From positions 1-25,989 of the IMG/VR virus record IMGVR_UViG_3300028025_005768: 25,989 nucleotides of DNA; one strand, written 5' to 3'. The position numbers and the translations under genes were made by a program. Within the stretch, counting starts at the first letter, position 1. Each line of letters opens with the position of its first letter. This document shows positions 7,160 to 16,131 of this stretch, piece by piece. The notes beneath the pieces were generated by a model, which worked only from the letters and a program-made list of their open reading frames with translations, did no database searches and was not told the DNA's origin. The stretch comes from a virus.

Positions 7160-10100
7160 GAGAACCAATTCAACAGATTGAAGCCGAAGAACGCGCCGCG
7201 TTACTAATCAAACAACAAAAAGAACAATACCCATACAAGTTTACGGCTGACCATGCTGAACGTTTAGCACAAGCAACATACGGCAGCTACTACACCAACC
7301 CAGAAATTACTGCGTCTGTTGGTTTGTCTGATGCACCAATTGACCCATCGCAAATTCATATCAACTCACAACGTCAAGCGTTAGCACACAGCGATGCTTT
7401 ACGCAGCAGAGAAAACATTCCTGTTGGGTCAAACCCAGCACAAGACCCACAACAAGATTTCACCCTTGCAGACCTTTTGCGTATCGCCCCACAAGAAATG
7501 GCTGTACGAAAAGACCATCAACCAGATTGGTGGGACAAAGTAGACCCAACTTGGGAAAACGGACTTAACTGGCGCAGCATCCCAGTACCAGAAATTAAAG
7601 ACGCATCAGAACTGATGAACTTGCAAGAAGTTCAAGTTGTCAAACTGTATTTGTCTAAAACTCAAGAAGAATGGGATGCAATCCCAGGGATGATTGCAAA
7701 AGGCACGTTCGACATGGAAGGGAATCGAACAGGCAAATTTGATGCGCGTATAGATTTGCCAGCAAAATTCAAAACACTAAACAACATGATGATTGCACGC
7801 GCAGCATTAACTAATCCAGATTTATCAGCTGGAGAAAAATTCGCTGCAACCCTAATTGAAGATTTCAAATTTGGTGTTAGCGCAACAGGAGCAGTTCTTG
7901 GTGGTGTGTTAGGTCCAGTACCTAAAGCTTTAGGTTTTTTTGCACCAGACCACATTGGTCCAGCAGGGGGAATTGAAATTGAATCAGCAGGAATCACAAT
8001 CCCAACACGCATCAGCGTTAAAGACATTGTTGGAAAACCAGTTCGCGCTACAAGCAAAGCAATCGGTACAGGTTTCCTCGCATCAGCACAACTATTTAAA
8101 AACAGTATTGAATACAAACTTACCCATCAAAGCGGCTCTATCGGAACATTCACTATTCCAATGGACAACTGGGAAGATTACCAAAAGACCGTAATCGAAG
8201 GAAACATCCTTACCCAAATAATCAAGCAAGCTGTCACTGAAGGAAGTCTTGATGTTGGCGGAGGGTTCTTTCCAGAAGGTAAAGCATTAGAAGAAGCACG
8301 CAAAGCACATGATGCTGGTTTACCGCAAATTGCTGGCAAAACATGGACGCTCGGACGTTATGCAACTGAACCGTTAATCCAAGAGGGATATATTGACCGC
8401 AACGGCTATATCGCATCTGTATTGTCAGGAATTGTTGACGGTGTATTTACTGTAGGAACAGATGTATCAACATATTTTGACCCTATAAAAAGTCTGATGG
8501 GTAAGTTTAACCTTGAACGAAAAGCAGCAACAACCATACTTGAAGGTCGCGCAGCAGACATTGTTTATGAACAATGGCGCAAAGAACGCGCAGCCGCAGG
8601 CTTATCAACAGAAGCAAAAGAAGTTATCGATATGCCATGGGGAACAGTTGAAGACACAGGCGTTGTAAAAGAATACTTTGGCATGCTCCCTGCTGGTTCA
8701 AAACTTCCTGACGATGCAGAAGCCGCAGCGCGTGCAATGGCTAACGAAACCGTTGGAGGACAATCGTTAGTACACCTTGATTCACCACCAGCAATCGTGC
8801 CTTACAAGGCACCAGGGACTAGTCTTGAATCAGTTAAAGAAGGTTTAGGTCTTGTACAAACACCTGGTGGGTGGCGTTTTCAACCTCAATATATTGACCA
8901 AATGCCATTTACACGCGACGGCAAAATGACCCTTGACAAACTTTCGTCATTTAAAAACGCTGGAGAACTATACGACTATTTCTTGGGCAACATCCCAGTA
9001 GGGCTTGCAGTTAAAATCCAAGACGCTGTAGACGTTGCACGGGCAGCCAATAAAGCAATAGACCCGAAAGAAATCCACACCATTCTTAAAGAAGGTGTGC
9101 TGTCTGGCGACCCGTTCTACAACATCCGTGAAGTCCCAGGTGTGATGAAATCGTGGGTAACACAAACAGGACCACGCATTGCTCAATGGTCATCTGGTTC
9201 AACACGCCAATTTGCCATGATGCCAAACAGTACATTCTTCTCGTTCGATGACCCACTAGCTTCCATCAAAGACATGAACAAACTCATGAATGTGATGAAA
9301 GTACCAAAAGAGCAACGCTACGAAATGCTCACAAAGACAATGAAAATTGTTTCAAACGGTGAAATTGAGAAACGTTTTGAACTTGCTGATATGTGGATGG
9401 ATACAGTGGTTCGTCCTTCGCTTTCAAAAAATGGTGTTCCAGAAGAATTTATTAAAAAAGTGACAAAATGGTCTGGATGGGGTGACGGAATCCTGCAATG
9501 GTCATGGGACGCAATGGGTGAAGGCTACCCTGCATCATGGTGGGCGCAAGGCAGCGCAGACATTGTTCGCTCAACAGACTTCATGATGAAGGGTTTCATG
9601 ATGGTTTCTCCAGAAAACCTCAAACAAGTTATTCGTGAAACAACAAACCTGTGGAAAGTATTCAAACCATTCAGAGGAAACCCTGCAATAGAAGAACGCT
9701 TGCAACTAACTTTTTTGAACCAACTAGAAAAAATTCAATCTAACTATTTGAAACCAATTGCTCTTGGCGCACCAGTTCCAATTCGGATGGTCACACGAAT
9801 TCTTCCCGACGAAATGTTAAGAATTGCTGTAACCGAAGGTTTAACAATTAACTCCCTATACGCGCTAGGTGCTATGGGTCACATCAACGTAAATACCTTT
9901 GGTGTGGCAATCAAATCTGGACGCGAAATACAAAAAATAGATGCACAGCTTGAACACTTAGACGACCTTTACGCTAATTTAAAACGCGCTATTAAACTTG
10001 ATGATACAAATGAAATCAAAATATATACAGATTTGATTAACACGTTTGAGGCAAAGTACGGTAAAAAAGAAGAATTACTAAAACAATTTCGTTTATATGA

Positions 10101-12711
10101 ACAAAGAATAGATGAATCACTGCCAGGAAGCGGTCGCAAAGTAACTGAAATTGCCAAAGGTCTTATGTCTGATGAACGCGCCACACCAGGCGTAATGAAC
10201 TACGAACGTCAAATTCGTGGTAACACAACAAAAGATATTGCGTATGATATGAACGGCAACGCAATTATTGACCCTGATTCAGAAAAAAATATAAACTGGG
10301 TAAAGGGTACAGCCCGCGACATTGTGCAAATGGCAGACACGCCAGAATATCGCGAGGTTGCTAAAGCCATGCTTGCTGGAGGTTCAAACGCTGTTATAGA
10401 ACTACCAAATAGATTCCTTAATGGCGACCTTAAAGAAGTATTTGACCGTATCTGGGCAAAAGCATTACGCAACCAAGGTGTCGGCGGAATGAGCAAGATA
10501 ACGCCATTGACTTCAATGGAAGGAAACTCTGCTTGGGTATACACAATTTACAACGACATTCTTACAAGAACTGGCGGAGATAGAACCGCAATTGGTGCTA
10601 TTGCTACAGGAAAACTTGGGACAGAATCAATCGCGAGCAACGATGCATGGAAGATTAAAACATCTACAACTGTTCATGTATACGAACCAACCAAATCGTT
10701 TAATAATTGGGTCCGCGATAATCTTCTACAAAATACTGATACAGCAAAAGTTGTTCCATTTTCAGAAACTCGTGCAACAGAAAAGTTAAACGCAGTAGAA
10801 CGACTGTTGACAAGAAACTTTTCTTGGTATCGCAACACCTCATTGAAATACGCTCGTGGACCATTCCAGCAATACCACAAATGGCGACGAATCATCGAAC
10901 TAATTCCAACAATGGACCCCAAGGAAGCAGCAAAGATGATGGCTGCATTGGAAAAAAGCGATGTAGCAGACTGGTTGCAAGACTCTGTGCGTGCCGCATT
11001 GCCACGAGCAAACGGCACAACAACGCGCAAACAAGTTGAAATACTTGGGGAAATGCACGGGCATCAACGGGTAGACGACGTTCTATTTAACTCACAGAAC
11101 CGTTCATATTTTGGTTCACGCCATTCGTTGCTATTTGGGTTCTTGGATGCTTGGAAAGAACAATGGTCAGTATGGGCAAGACTTATGGCAACCAATCCAG
11201 CCACCATCGGAAAAGCACAACAACTCAAACAAGGTCTGGAAGAAGGAGAATTACCTAGCTGGGCTGGCGGGCAACCAGGACGAGGCATTGTATTTACTGA
11301 TGAAGACACAGGTCAGCAAGCAGTAGCCGTACCGTTTTCCCGCGAAGTGTACTCAATGTTCGGGTTGAACGCTCAAGAACGAATTCAAACCAAAAACTTA
11401 ACCATGCTTGGCTCGGCAGTGCCAGGTTTCTTTGGTGTTGGTGCAATGATTATGGACTCGATACTTCCAAAATCCGAAGCGTACGCCAACCTTCGCGCAA
11501 CATTGTTCCCATTTGGCGACCCAGCAATGAAATCACAAATCGCTGATTATCTTATTCCAGCATGGGGTCAGGGTCTAACTGGAGCAGTTACATCACGCGC
11601 AACTCAGGGCGCACCAGCATTTGACTTATTTGCGAACCTTCAAGCATTAGGCGCAACAGAAATGAACGACAACATTCGAGCATCAACACTCAACGCTGTC
11701 CTTACAAACATTGCATCAAACCGTGACGGTGTGCCAGCAACAGTAGAAGAACGCGACAAGATTATTCAAGATGCAATAAACAAAACAGACCTTCTTCTAG
11801 TATTGAAATCCTTGTTCAAAGTTGTTTCCCCTGGCGCATCAATGACCAAATATTTTACGCAAATTGGCGCAGAAAACGTGACTACAGGTGTAGTGATGGA
11901 TGACCTACGCAACATGACAGACAAAGCAATCAAAGACGGCGGAACATATACCGATGGTGTAGTTAGCTTCCTTGATAAATATGGTCCAGAAGCCTGGATT
12001 TATTTGGCTGGTGGCAGCGAAGCAGCTCCAGGATTAGCACCAACAAAAGAATTTGCTCAATGGCAACTATCAAACCGTGGGCTACTTGACAAATACCCGT
12101 TGGTTGCTGGGTATCTTGGACCACAAGACGGCGAGTTCGATGTCAAAGCATATAGCGCACAGGCTGCTGTAGGTCTACGTACGCCACGGGATATTGAGGT
12201 CCGCCAAGAAAAAGCATTGAATAGTCTTGCTTGGACTTCCTACAACTGGACAAAAGACCGACTTATTAAATCGGGTTTGAAGCAAGGTTTTACCCCATCA
12301 CAAACCATGCGTTCCAAAGACTATTCTGCACAACTGAAAGCCCATGCCGACCTACTTAAGCAACAATTTCCGATGTGGAATCCTGCTGCAACTAGCGGTG
12401 AACGCGAACGAGAACTAACCAATCAAATTGTCCAAATTGAAAGAATGGTTACAGACAAGAAAATTCTTGCTACGCCTGGCGGAAAAGTACTTGCTGATTA
12501 TTGGGCGTACCGTACGTCGCAGGTAAATGCTGTAATTAAACAAGACCCTGCGCTTGCAAGCGGAAGTTGGAGACAAGCAAAAGCGGCAACAGGATTACGG
12601 CAGGCTCTTACAGACACTGGTTATGGTCTTGCTGAACAGTATCCTGAGTTTTCTGCTTTGTGGGAAAATGTATTATCCAGAGAATTCGAACCACCAGAAA
12701 TAGGAATGTAA
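7156..12711 (+). CDS. Giant putative internal/ejected virion protein
   Basis: 1851 residues, by far the largest gene, reading without interruption from an ATG that overlaps the previous stop (ATGA). Predicted mostly helical with scattered hydrophobic stretches: 240-262 (GVSATGAVLGGVLGPVPKAL), about 420-440 (SVLSGIVDGVFTVGTDV) and 1416-1438 (MLGSAVPGFFGVGAMIMDSI). Residues 1325-1348 (LLFGFLDAWKEQWSVWARL...NP) followed by a GELPSWAGG segment resemble the C-terminal halves of very large phage proteins that are packaged inside the head and ejected with DNA. It lies between portal and scaffold, where podoviruses and related phages keep internal proteins. No lytic transglycosylase, peptidase, polymerase or methyltransferase signature could be recognised by eye. 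A tail tape measure is less likely because long coiled coils are absent. Confidence 0.88.
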   Translation: MREPIQQIEAEERAALLIKQQKEQYPYKFTADHAERLAQATYGSYYTNPEITASVGLSDAPIDPSQIHINSQRQALAHSDALRSRENIPVGSNPAQDPQQDFTLADLLRIAPQEMAVRKDHQPDWWDKVDPTWENGLNWRSIPVPEIKDASELMNLQEVQVVKLYLSKTQEEWDAIPGMIAKGTFDMEGNRTGKFDARIDLPAKFKTLNNMMIARAALTNPDLSAGEKFAATLIEDFKFGVSATGAVLGGVLGPVPKALGFFAPDHIGPAGGIEIESAGITIPTRISVKDIVGKPVRATSKAIGTGFLASAQLFKNSIEYKLTHQSGSIGTFTIPMDNWEDYQKTVIEGNILTQIIKQAVTEGSLDVGGGFFPEGKALEEARKAHDAGLPQIAGKTWTLGRYATEPLIQEGYIDRNGYIASVLSGIVDGVFTVGTDVSTYFDPIKSLMGKFNLERKAATTILEGRAADIVYEQWRKERAAAGLSTEAKEVIDMPWGTVEDTGVVKEYFGMLPAGSKLPDDAEAAARAMANETVGGQSLVHLDSPPAIVPYKAPGTSLESVKEGLGLVQTPGGWRFQPQYIDQMPFTRDGKMTLDKLSSFKNAGELYDYFLGNIPVGLAVKIQDAVDVARAANKAIDPKEIHTILKEGVLSGDPFYNIREVPGVMKSWVTQTGPRIAQWSSGSTRQFAMMPNSTFFSFDDPLASIKDMNKLMNVMKVPKEQRYEMLTKTMKIVSNGEIEKRFELADMWMDTVVRPSLSKNGVPEEFIKKVTKWSGWGDGILQWSWDAMGEGYPASWWAQGSADIVRSTDFMMKGFMMVSPENLKQVIRETTNLWKVFKPFRGNPAIEERLQLTFLNQLEKIQSNYLKPIALGAPVPIRMVTRILPDEMLRIAVTEGLTINSLYALGAMGHINVNTFGVAIKSGREIQKIDAQLEHLDDLYANLKRAIKLDDTNEIKIYTDLINTFEAKYGKKEELLKQFRLYEQRIDESLPGSGRKVTEIAKGLMSDERATPGVMNYERQIRGNTTKDIAYDMNGNAIIDPDSEKNINWVKGTARDIVQMADTPEYREVAKAMLAGGSNAVIELPNRFLNGDLKEVFDRIWAKALRNQGVGGMSKITPLTSMEGNSAWVYTIYNDILTRTGGDRTAIGAIATGKLGTESIASNDAWKIKTSTTVHVYEPTKSFNNWVRDNLLQNTDTAKVVPFSETRATEKLNAVERLLTRNFSWYRNTSLKYARGPFQQYHKWRRIIELIPTMDPKEAAKMMAALEKSDVADWLQDSVRAALPRANGTTTRKQVEILGEMHGHQRVDDVLFNSQNRSYFGSRHSLLFGFLDAWKEQWSVWARLMATNPATIGKAQQLKQGLEEGELPSWAGGQPGRGIVFTDEDTGQQAVAVPFSREVYSMFGLNAQERIQTKNLTMLGSAVPGFFGVGAMIMDSILPKSEAYANLRATLFPFGDPAMKSQIADYLIPAWGQGLTGAVTSRATQGAPAFDLFANLQALGATEMNDNIRASTLNAVLTNIASNRDGVPATVEERDKIIQDAINKTDLLLVLKSLFKVVSPGASMTKYFTQIGAENVTTGVVMDDLRNMTDKAIKDGGTYTDGVVSFLDKYGPEAWIYLAGGSEAAPGLAPTKEFAQWQLSNRGLLDKYPLVAGYLGPQDGEFDVKAYSAQAAVGLRTPRDIEVRQEKALNSLAWTSYNWTKDRLIKSGLKQGFTPSQTMRSKDYSAQLKAHADLLKQQFPMWNPAATSGERERELTNQIVQIERMVTDKKILATPGGKVLADYWAYRTSQVNAVIKQDPALASGSWRQAKAATGLRQALTDTGYGLAEQYPEFSALWENVLSREFEPPEIGM

Positions 12712-12713
12712 TT

Positions 12714-13448
12714 ATGGCGCAACAAGACTGTCCAGAAGGCTATACATGGAACCCTTCTTTGGGACAATGTGTAAAAGATATAACGGTTAACCCAGAAACC
12801 GCTAGTCCCCTTGGCGGGATTGACCCGAATTACTCAATGCCGTTTGACCTCAATAAGCCATGGGGAACTGTCGACGCACCACATGCGTTTACCACCAATG
12901 ACATCAACATTATCTACAAAATCTCCACAGACAAACTCACCTCATATCAAACTCAGTTAATGGCAGCGTTCCCAGGGTATAAACCGTCACTTGGTAACAG
13001 AGCAGACAGCAAACTCAAGTCAGTATTTTCTAAAGCTCTGACACAAATCAACCTTCTAAACTCTGACCCGACTAGCCCTTTGCGTGGCAAATCATTAGAC
13101 GACGCAATAGCGTACCTAGCCAAAAACCCTGTAGGGAGTTTTGGCGGTTCAGGTCTACCAACAATTCGTCTTAACGACCCAGATACTTTGAAGAAAGCTT
13201 TTACTGGTGGCGCACAATCCGCACTAGGACGTTCACTATCGGAACAAGAAATGAACAAACTTGTTCAAGCGTACAACCAGTTGGACACCCAATACCAAAT
13301 GGGTGCAAAAACAAACGGTGCTGTCATGCAGCCACCTAACGCTGAAGTATTTGCTGAAACACAAGCAGAGAAACTGGCACCTGCAGAAGCAGAAGCAAAC
13401 GACTACTCCTCATATATCGGCGTACTGTCCGACTGGATGCAAGGATAA
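12714..13448 (+). CDS. Probable internal virion protein with N-terminal CxnC motif
   Basis: 244 residues from the ATG at 12714, two bases after the giant gene's stop; GGA at 12703-12705 is a weak binding site. An upstream in-frame start at 12660 would add 18 residues inside the giant gene and lacks support. The N-terminus has a compact two-cysteine motif, CPEGYTWNPSLGQC (about residues 6-19), resembling small disulfide or carbohydrate-binding loops. The middle is helical (FSKALTQINLL, ALGRSLSEQEMNKLVQAYNQL). The C-terminus is acidic and alanine-rich, ending in YIGVLSDWMQG. The helix-rich make-up and its place after the giant gene suggest a virion component; function unknown. Confidence 0.82.
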   Translation: MAQQDCPEGYTWNPSLGQCVKDITVNPETASPLGGIDPNYSMPFDLNKPWGTVDAPHAFTTNDINIIYKISTDKLTSYQTQLMAAFPGYKPSLGNRADSKLKSVFSKALTQINLLNSDPTSPLRGKSLDDAIAYLAKNPVGSFGGSGLPTIRLNDPDTLKKAFTGGAQSALGRSLSEQEMNKLVQAYNQLDTQYQMGAKTNGAVMQPPNAEVFAETQAEKLAPAEAEANDYSSYIGVLSDWMQG

Positions 13449-13450
13449 TC

Positions 13451-14383
13451 ATGGCAACCGAACCAACAACAGAAACTAAAGTCCCAGTAAAAGGAACACC
13501 AGCATGGTTCCAATACGCCAAAGAACAATACGGTTGGATAGCAGACCTCTACCAGTCGGTAGCAGAACTACAAACAATCATTGACCAAGCCGTAAAACAA
13601 AAGTGGACTAAAGACCGTTTCCTTAACGCAGTTCAATCCACCCAATGGGCGCAAACAAAAGACGCTAAAGAACGCGCTTATGCCGAAAAACAAATTAGCG
13701 ACCCAACCACCCTTGCCAATGACATCAATGCTAAACAGTTTGAAATCGAAACTTATATTGGCAAACTTGGCTACTCACTTGACACGGTTTCGCTAAAAAA
13801 TCTTGCAACACAGGCTGTAAAATATGGTTGGGATACCAACGAAACAGGACGTTATGTTGGTGCGGAAGTAGCAAAAACAGGTAGAGCTGGCACACAGGCT
13901 GGAGCACCTGCAGCAACTGGCGGTATAGACGCGGCAAGCGTACGCCAATACGCCAACGATTATGGCATCAAACTCGATGACGCAACCATAAATGCTTACG
14001 CACAGAACCTCATCATGAAAACGATGACCCCAGAACAGGTCAAAGAAATGATGCGACAGGATGCAGAGAACCTTTACCCTGCGTTGCGCGGTCAATTGCA
14101 GTCAGGCAAAACGGTTGCACAGGCAACAGCAACATACCGTGCGGTAGCAGCCAGCACCCTTGGCATTGACCCAAGCAGTATTGACTTCACTGACGCTAAC
14201 AAGTGGGGGCGTTTGTTGTCATACCAAGACCCAAACACGAACGAAACCCGTCTAATGAACGTGACTGAATGGGGACAGTTCCTGCGTAGTCTCCCAGAAT
14301 GGCAGACAACTGATGAAGCAAAAACAGTTTATCGTGATTTAGCGTCTACGATTACTAGAGGATTCGGAGTAGTGAGAGGTTAA
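13451..14383 (+). CDS. Helical internal virion protein candidate
   Basis: 310 residues; AAGGA (13441-13445) sits 5 bases before the ATG. The sequence is helix-rich and soluble: AKEQYGWIADLYQSVAELQ, AVKQKWTKDRFLNAVQST and ALRGQLQSGKTVAQATATYR. It ends with EWQTTDEAKTVYRDLASTI and a small glycine-containing tail. The repeated pattern of an aromatic-rich helix followed by a threonine-rich turn resembles internal or tape-measure-like proteins of actinobacterial phages. No enzyme motif seen. It belongs to the block 7156-15534 that probably encodes proteins carried inside the head. Confidence 0.83.
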   Translation: MATEPTTETKVPVKGTPAWFQYAKEQYGWIADLYQSVAELQTIIDQAVKQKWTKDRFLNAVQSTQWAQTKDAKERAYAEKQISDPTTLANDINAKQFEIETYIGKLGYSLDTVSLKNLATQAVKYGWDTNETGRYVGAEVAKTGRAGTQAGAPAATGGIDAASVRQYANDYGIKLDDATINAYAQNLIMKTMTPEQVKEMMRQDAENLYPALRGQLQSGKTVAQATATYRAVAASTLGIDPSSIDFTDANKWGRLLSYQDPNTNETRLMNVTEWGQFLRSLPEWQTTDEAKTVYRDLASTITRGFGVVRG

Positions 14384-14385
14384 TC

Positions 14386-15534
14386 ATGGCATTATCTAAA
14401 CAAGAACGTCAAGAACTATTCATCCAGCAACGTACCGCTGAACTTCAAGCAGCAGGAAAACCAGTAGATACCGCTGCCCTTAATGCGCGTTTTGCTGAAC
14501 TTGCTGCAACACCTGAAGGTCGAAAACAAATTACCGCTAAGGTGCAGTTGGCTCAACGCCCGCCGCAGGATGTTGCTACCACGCTTCCAGCTTTCGATGT
14601 TGTTCCAGGCGTACCAAGTAATGAGGCACCGACTGGTCCAGCTATTCCAACAACCGTATACAACCCTGTTGCACCTTCAACACCAACAGTTTTACCTATC
14701 GGTAATTCTGCATCGGATGAATTAAAGGCAGTGTTGCGACGTTACAATTTGGAAGGTTTGTTCGATGCTTTGAACAAGTCCGTCATTGCTGACGTGACAC
14801 TTGTGCGTAACCCTGACGCATTGTTCGGGTCTATCCGTGAAACACCAATCTATAAAGAACGGTTCAAAGGCAACGCTGACCGTGTGAGCAAAGGTTTGCC
14901 TGAGCTTTCTGAGGCTGAGTACATCAACCAGGAATTGTCATACAAAACAAACCTGAAGAACCTCGGCATGCCAAAAGGCTTCTACGACACCCAAGAAGCT
15001 TTCGCCAACTTCATCGCCAACGACATCTCCCCAGTCGAACTAGCCCAAAGAATACAACAAGGGTATAACGCAGTAACCCAAGCCAACCCAGAAGTCATCA
15101 ACCAACTCAAACGAATGGTCCCCGACCTCACCAACGGAGACATCGCCGCCTACTTCCTAGACCCAACAAAATCAGGTCAAGAAATAGAACGCAAAGCCCG
15201 CGCCGCACAAATCTCCGCAGCAGGCGTAACCCAAGGCGGCATGCAAATCACAACTGCACAAGCAGAACAGTTAGCCAAACAAGGTGTCACCGCCGAACAA
15301 GCCCAACAAGGCTTCACCCAACTCGGACAACAAGCACAACTATTCAACACCACCCTCATGGGAGAACAAGCCCTAACACAAGAAGACATCGTGGCAGGCA
15401 CACTCACCAACGAACAAGCCGCAGCAGAACGAATCGCAAAACGCCGACGCGGACGCACCGCATCATTCGAAACAGGCGGCAGCTTCGCAGGACAAGGCGG
15501 ACAACAAACAGGACTCACCACAGTCGGAATGTAA
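14386..15534 (+). CDS. Helical internal virion protein candidate with compositional break
   Basis: 382 residues; GAGAGG (14374-14379) precedes the ATG. The N-terminal helix (KQERQELFIQQRTAELQAAG) is followed by a proline/valine-rich linker (about residues 60-105) and then a helical domain. From about residue 195 (nt 14970) base use changes abruptly from T-containing codons (gct, gtt, ctt) to A/C-rich codons (gcc, aac, caa, cta), while the frame stays open. The C-terminal region is Q/A-rich with a basic cluster (AKRRRGR) and a Gly/Gln tail. It is the last gene before the capsid unit. Function unknown; a virion role is inferred from position. Confidence 0.82.
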   Translation: MALSKQERQELFIQQRTAELQAAGKPVDTAALNARFAELAATPEGRKQITAKVQLAQRPPQDVATTLPAFDVVPGVPSNEAPTGPAIPTTVYNPVAPSTPTVLPIGNSASDELKAVLRRYNLEGLFDALNKSVIADVTLVRNPDALFGSIRETPIYKERFKGNADRVSKGLPELSEAEYINQELSYKTNLKNLGMPKGFYDTQEAFANFIANDISPVELAQRIQQGYNAVTQANPEVINQLKRMVPDLTNGDIAAYFLDPTKSGQEIERKARAAQISAAGVTQGGMQITTAQAEQLAKQGVTAEQAQQGFTQLGQQAQLFNTTLMGEQALTQEDIVAGTLTNEQAAAERIAKRRRGRTASFETGGSFAGQGGQQTGLTTVGM

Positions 15535-15536
15535 TG

Positions 15537-15545
15537 TGTTATAGT
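15537..15545 (+). promoter_or_regulatory. Extended -10 promoter for the capsid operon
   Basis: TGTTATAGT matches the extended -10 pattern TGnTATAaT. It lies just after the stop at 15534, in one of the largest gaps of the window. The same core recurs as TGCTATAGT at 17163-17171. No good -35 is visible, as is usual for extended -10 promoters. The start of transcription would be near 15552. Confidence 0.45.
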
Positions 15546-15551
15546 TCGTAA

Positions 15552-15655
15552 TACCTTCACGGGCAACCCCCGAACCGTGCGGAGCAATAGGGGTGACAAA
15601 TCAACAGCAGCCATCACTACCCTCCAGAGTGATGTGGGCAAAAGGAGAGTGCCAT
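15552..15655 (+). ncRNA. Structured 5' leader upstream of the scaffold gene
   Basis: Stem 1 pairs CACGG (15558-15562) with CCGTG (15575-15579). Stem 2 pairs ACCCC (15566-15570), inside the loop of stem 1, with GGGGT (15590-15594) downstream. This gives the geometry of a compact H-type pseudoknot. Further on, CATCACT (15612-15618) pairs with AGTGATG (15628-15634) around a 9-base loop that contains CCTCC. The scaffold ribosome binding site AAAGGAG follows at 15641-15647. The leader may stabilise the abundant capsid mRNA or control translation. It matches no riboswitch I can name with confidence. Confidence 0.4.
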
Positions 15656-16105
15656 ATGTCAGATATTGACAACTACGACAGCGACGACCAAATGGAAGAC
15701 AACCGAAACCCTGTTAGGGCAAGGATGCGTCAACTGGAAAAGGAAAACGCAGAAGCCAAAAAACTTCTTGCGGAAGCCGACATCGCCAAACGAGAACTAG
15801 CGTTTGTGAAAGCAGGCATCGACCTGACTGCACCAGCGTCAAAGTATTTCGTTAAAGGCTACGACGGCGAACTAACACCAGACTCCATCAGACAAGCTGC
15901 AGTGGAAGCACAATTGATTAGTCCCCCAGAACCAAGTCCATTGATGGAAGAAGCACAAGCTTGGAACCGAACAGCAAAAATTGCTGCAGGAACCCAAACC
16001 GCTCAACCACCAATCGACTGGAACCGCAGACTACAAGACGCGCGGAACCCACAAGAAGTAGACGCAATTTTGGCAGAGGCACGAATAGCATTAGGAAATT
16101 CATAA
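15656..16105 (+). CDS. Scaffold protein (candidate)
   Basis: 149 residues from the ATG at 15656, preceded by AAAGGAG (15641-15647). Placed directly before the major capsid gene, small, acidic at the N-terminus (DIDNYDSDDQMEDN) and with a charged coiled-coil-like helix (RARMRQLEKENAEAKKLLAEA, residues ~22-42). It then has AFVKAGIDL and a KYFVKGYDGELT segment, a layout typical of phage scaffolding proteins that guide procapsid assembly and are later removed. An in-frame GTG at 15593 with GGAG 8 bases upstream would add 21 residues, so a longer form is possible. Identification rests on position and composition. Confidence 0.75.
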   Translation: MSDIDNYDSDDQMEDNRNPVRARMRQLEKENAEAKKLLAEADIAKRELAFVKAGIDLTAPASKYFVKGYDGELTPDSIRQAAVEAQLISPPEPSPLMEEAQAWNRTAKIAAGTQTAQPPIDWNRRLQDARNPQEVDAILAEARIALGNS

Positions 16106-16131
16106 ACCTCTAAACCAAAGGAAAAATTAAA

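Noticed and set aside
7156-12711. Virion RNA polymerase of N4 type in the giant protein
   Set aside because: The N4-type capsid made this tempting, but the polymerase motifs are not visible and the protein is much shorter than the N4 enzyme.
7156-12711. Tail tape measure protein
   Set aside because: No extended coiled-coil regularity, and the gene is before the capsid rather than among the tail genes.
15552-15600. Glutamine-type (downstream-peptide) riboswitch in the capsid leader
   Set aside because: A hairpin followed by CGGA and a G-run is reminiscent, but the conserved 3' segment matches only in part and the gene context differs; kept as an unnamed structured leader.
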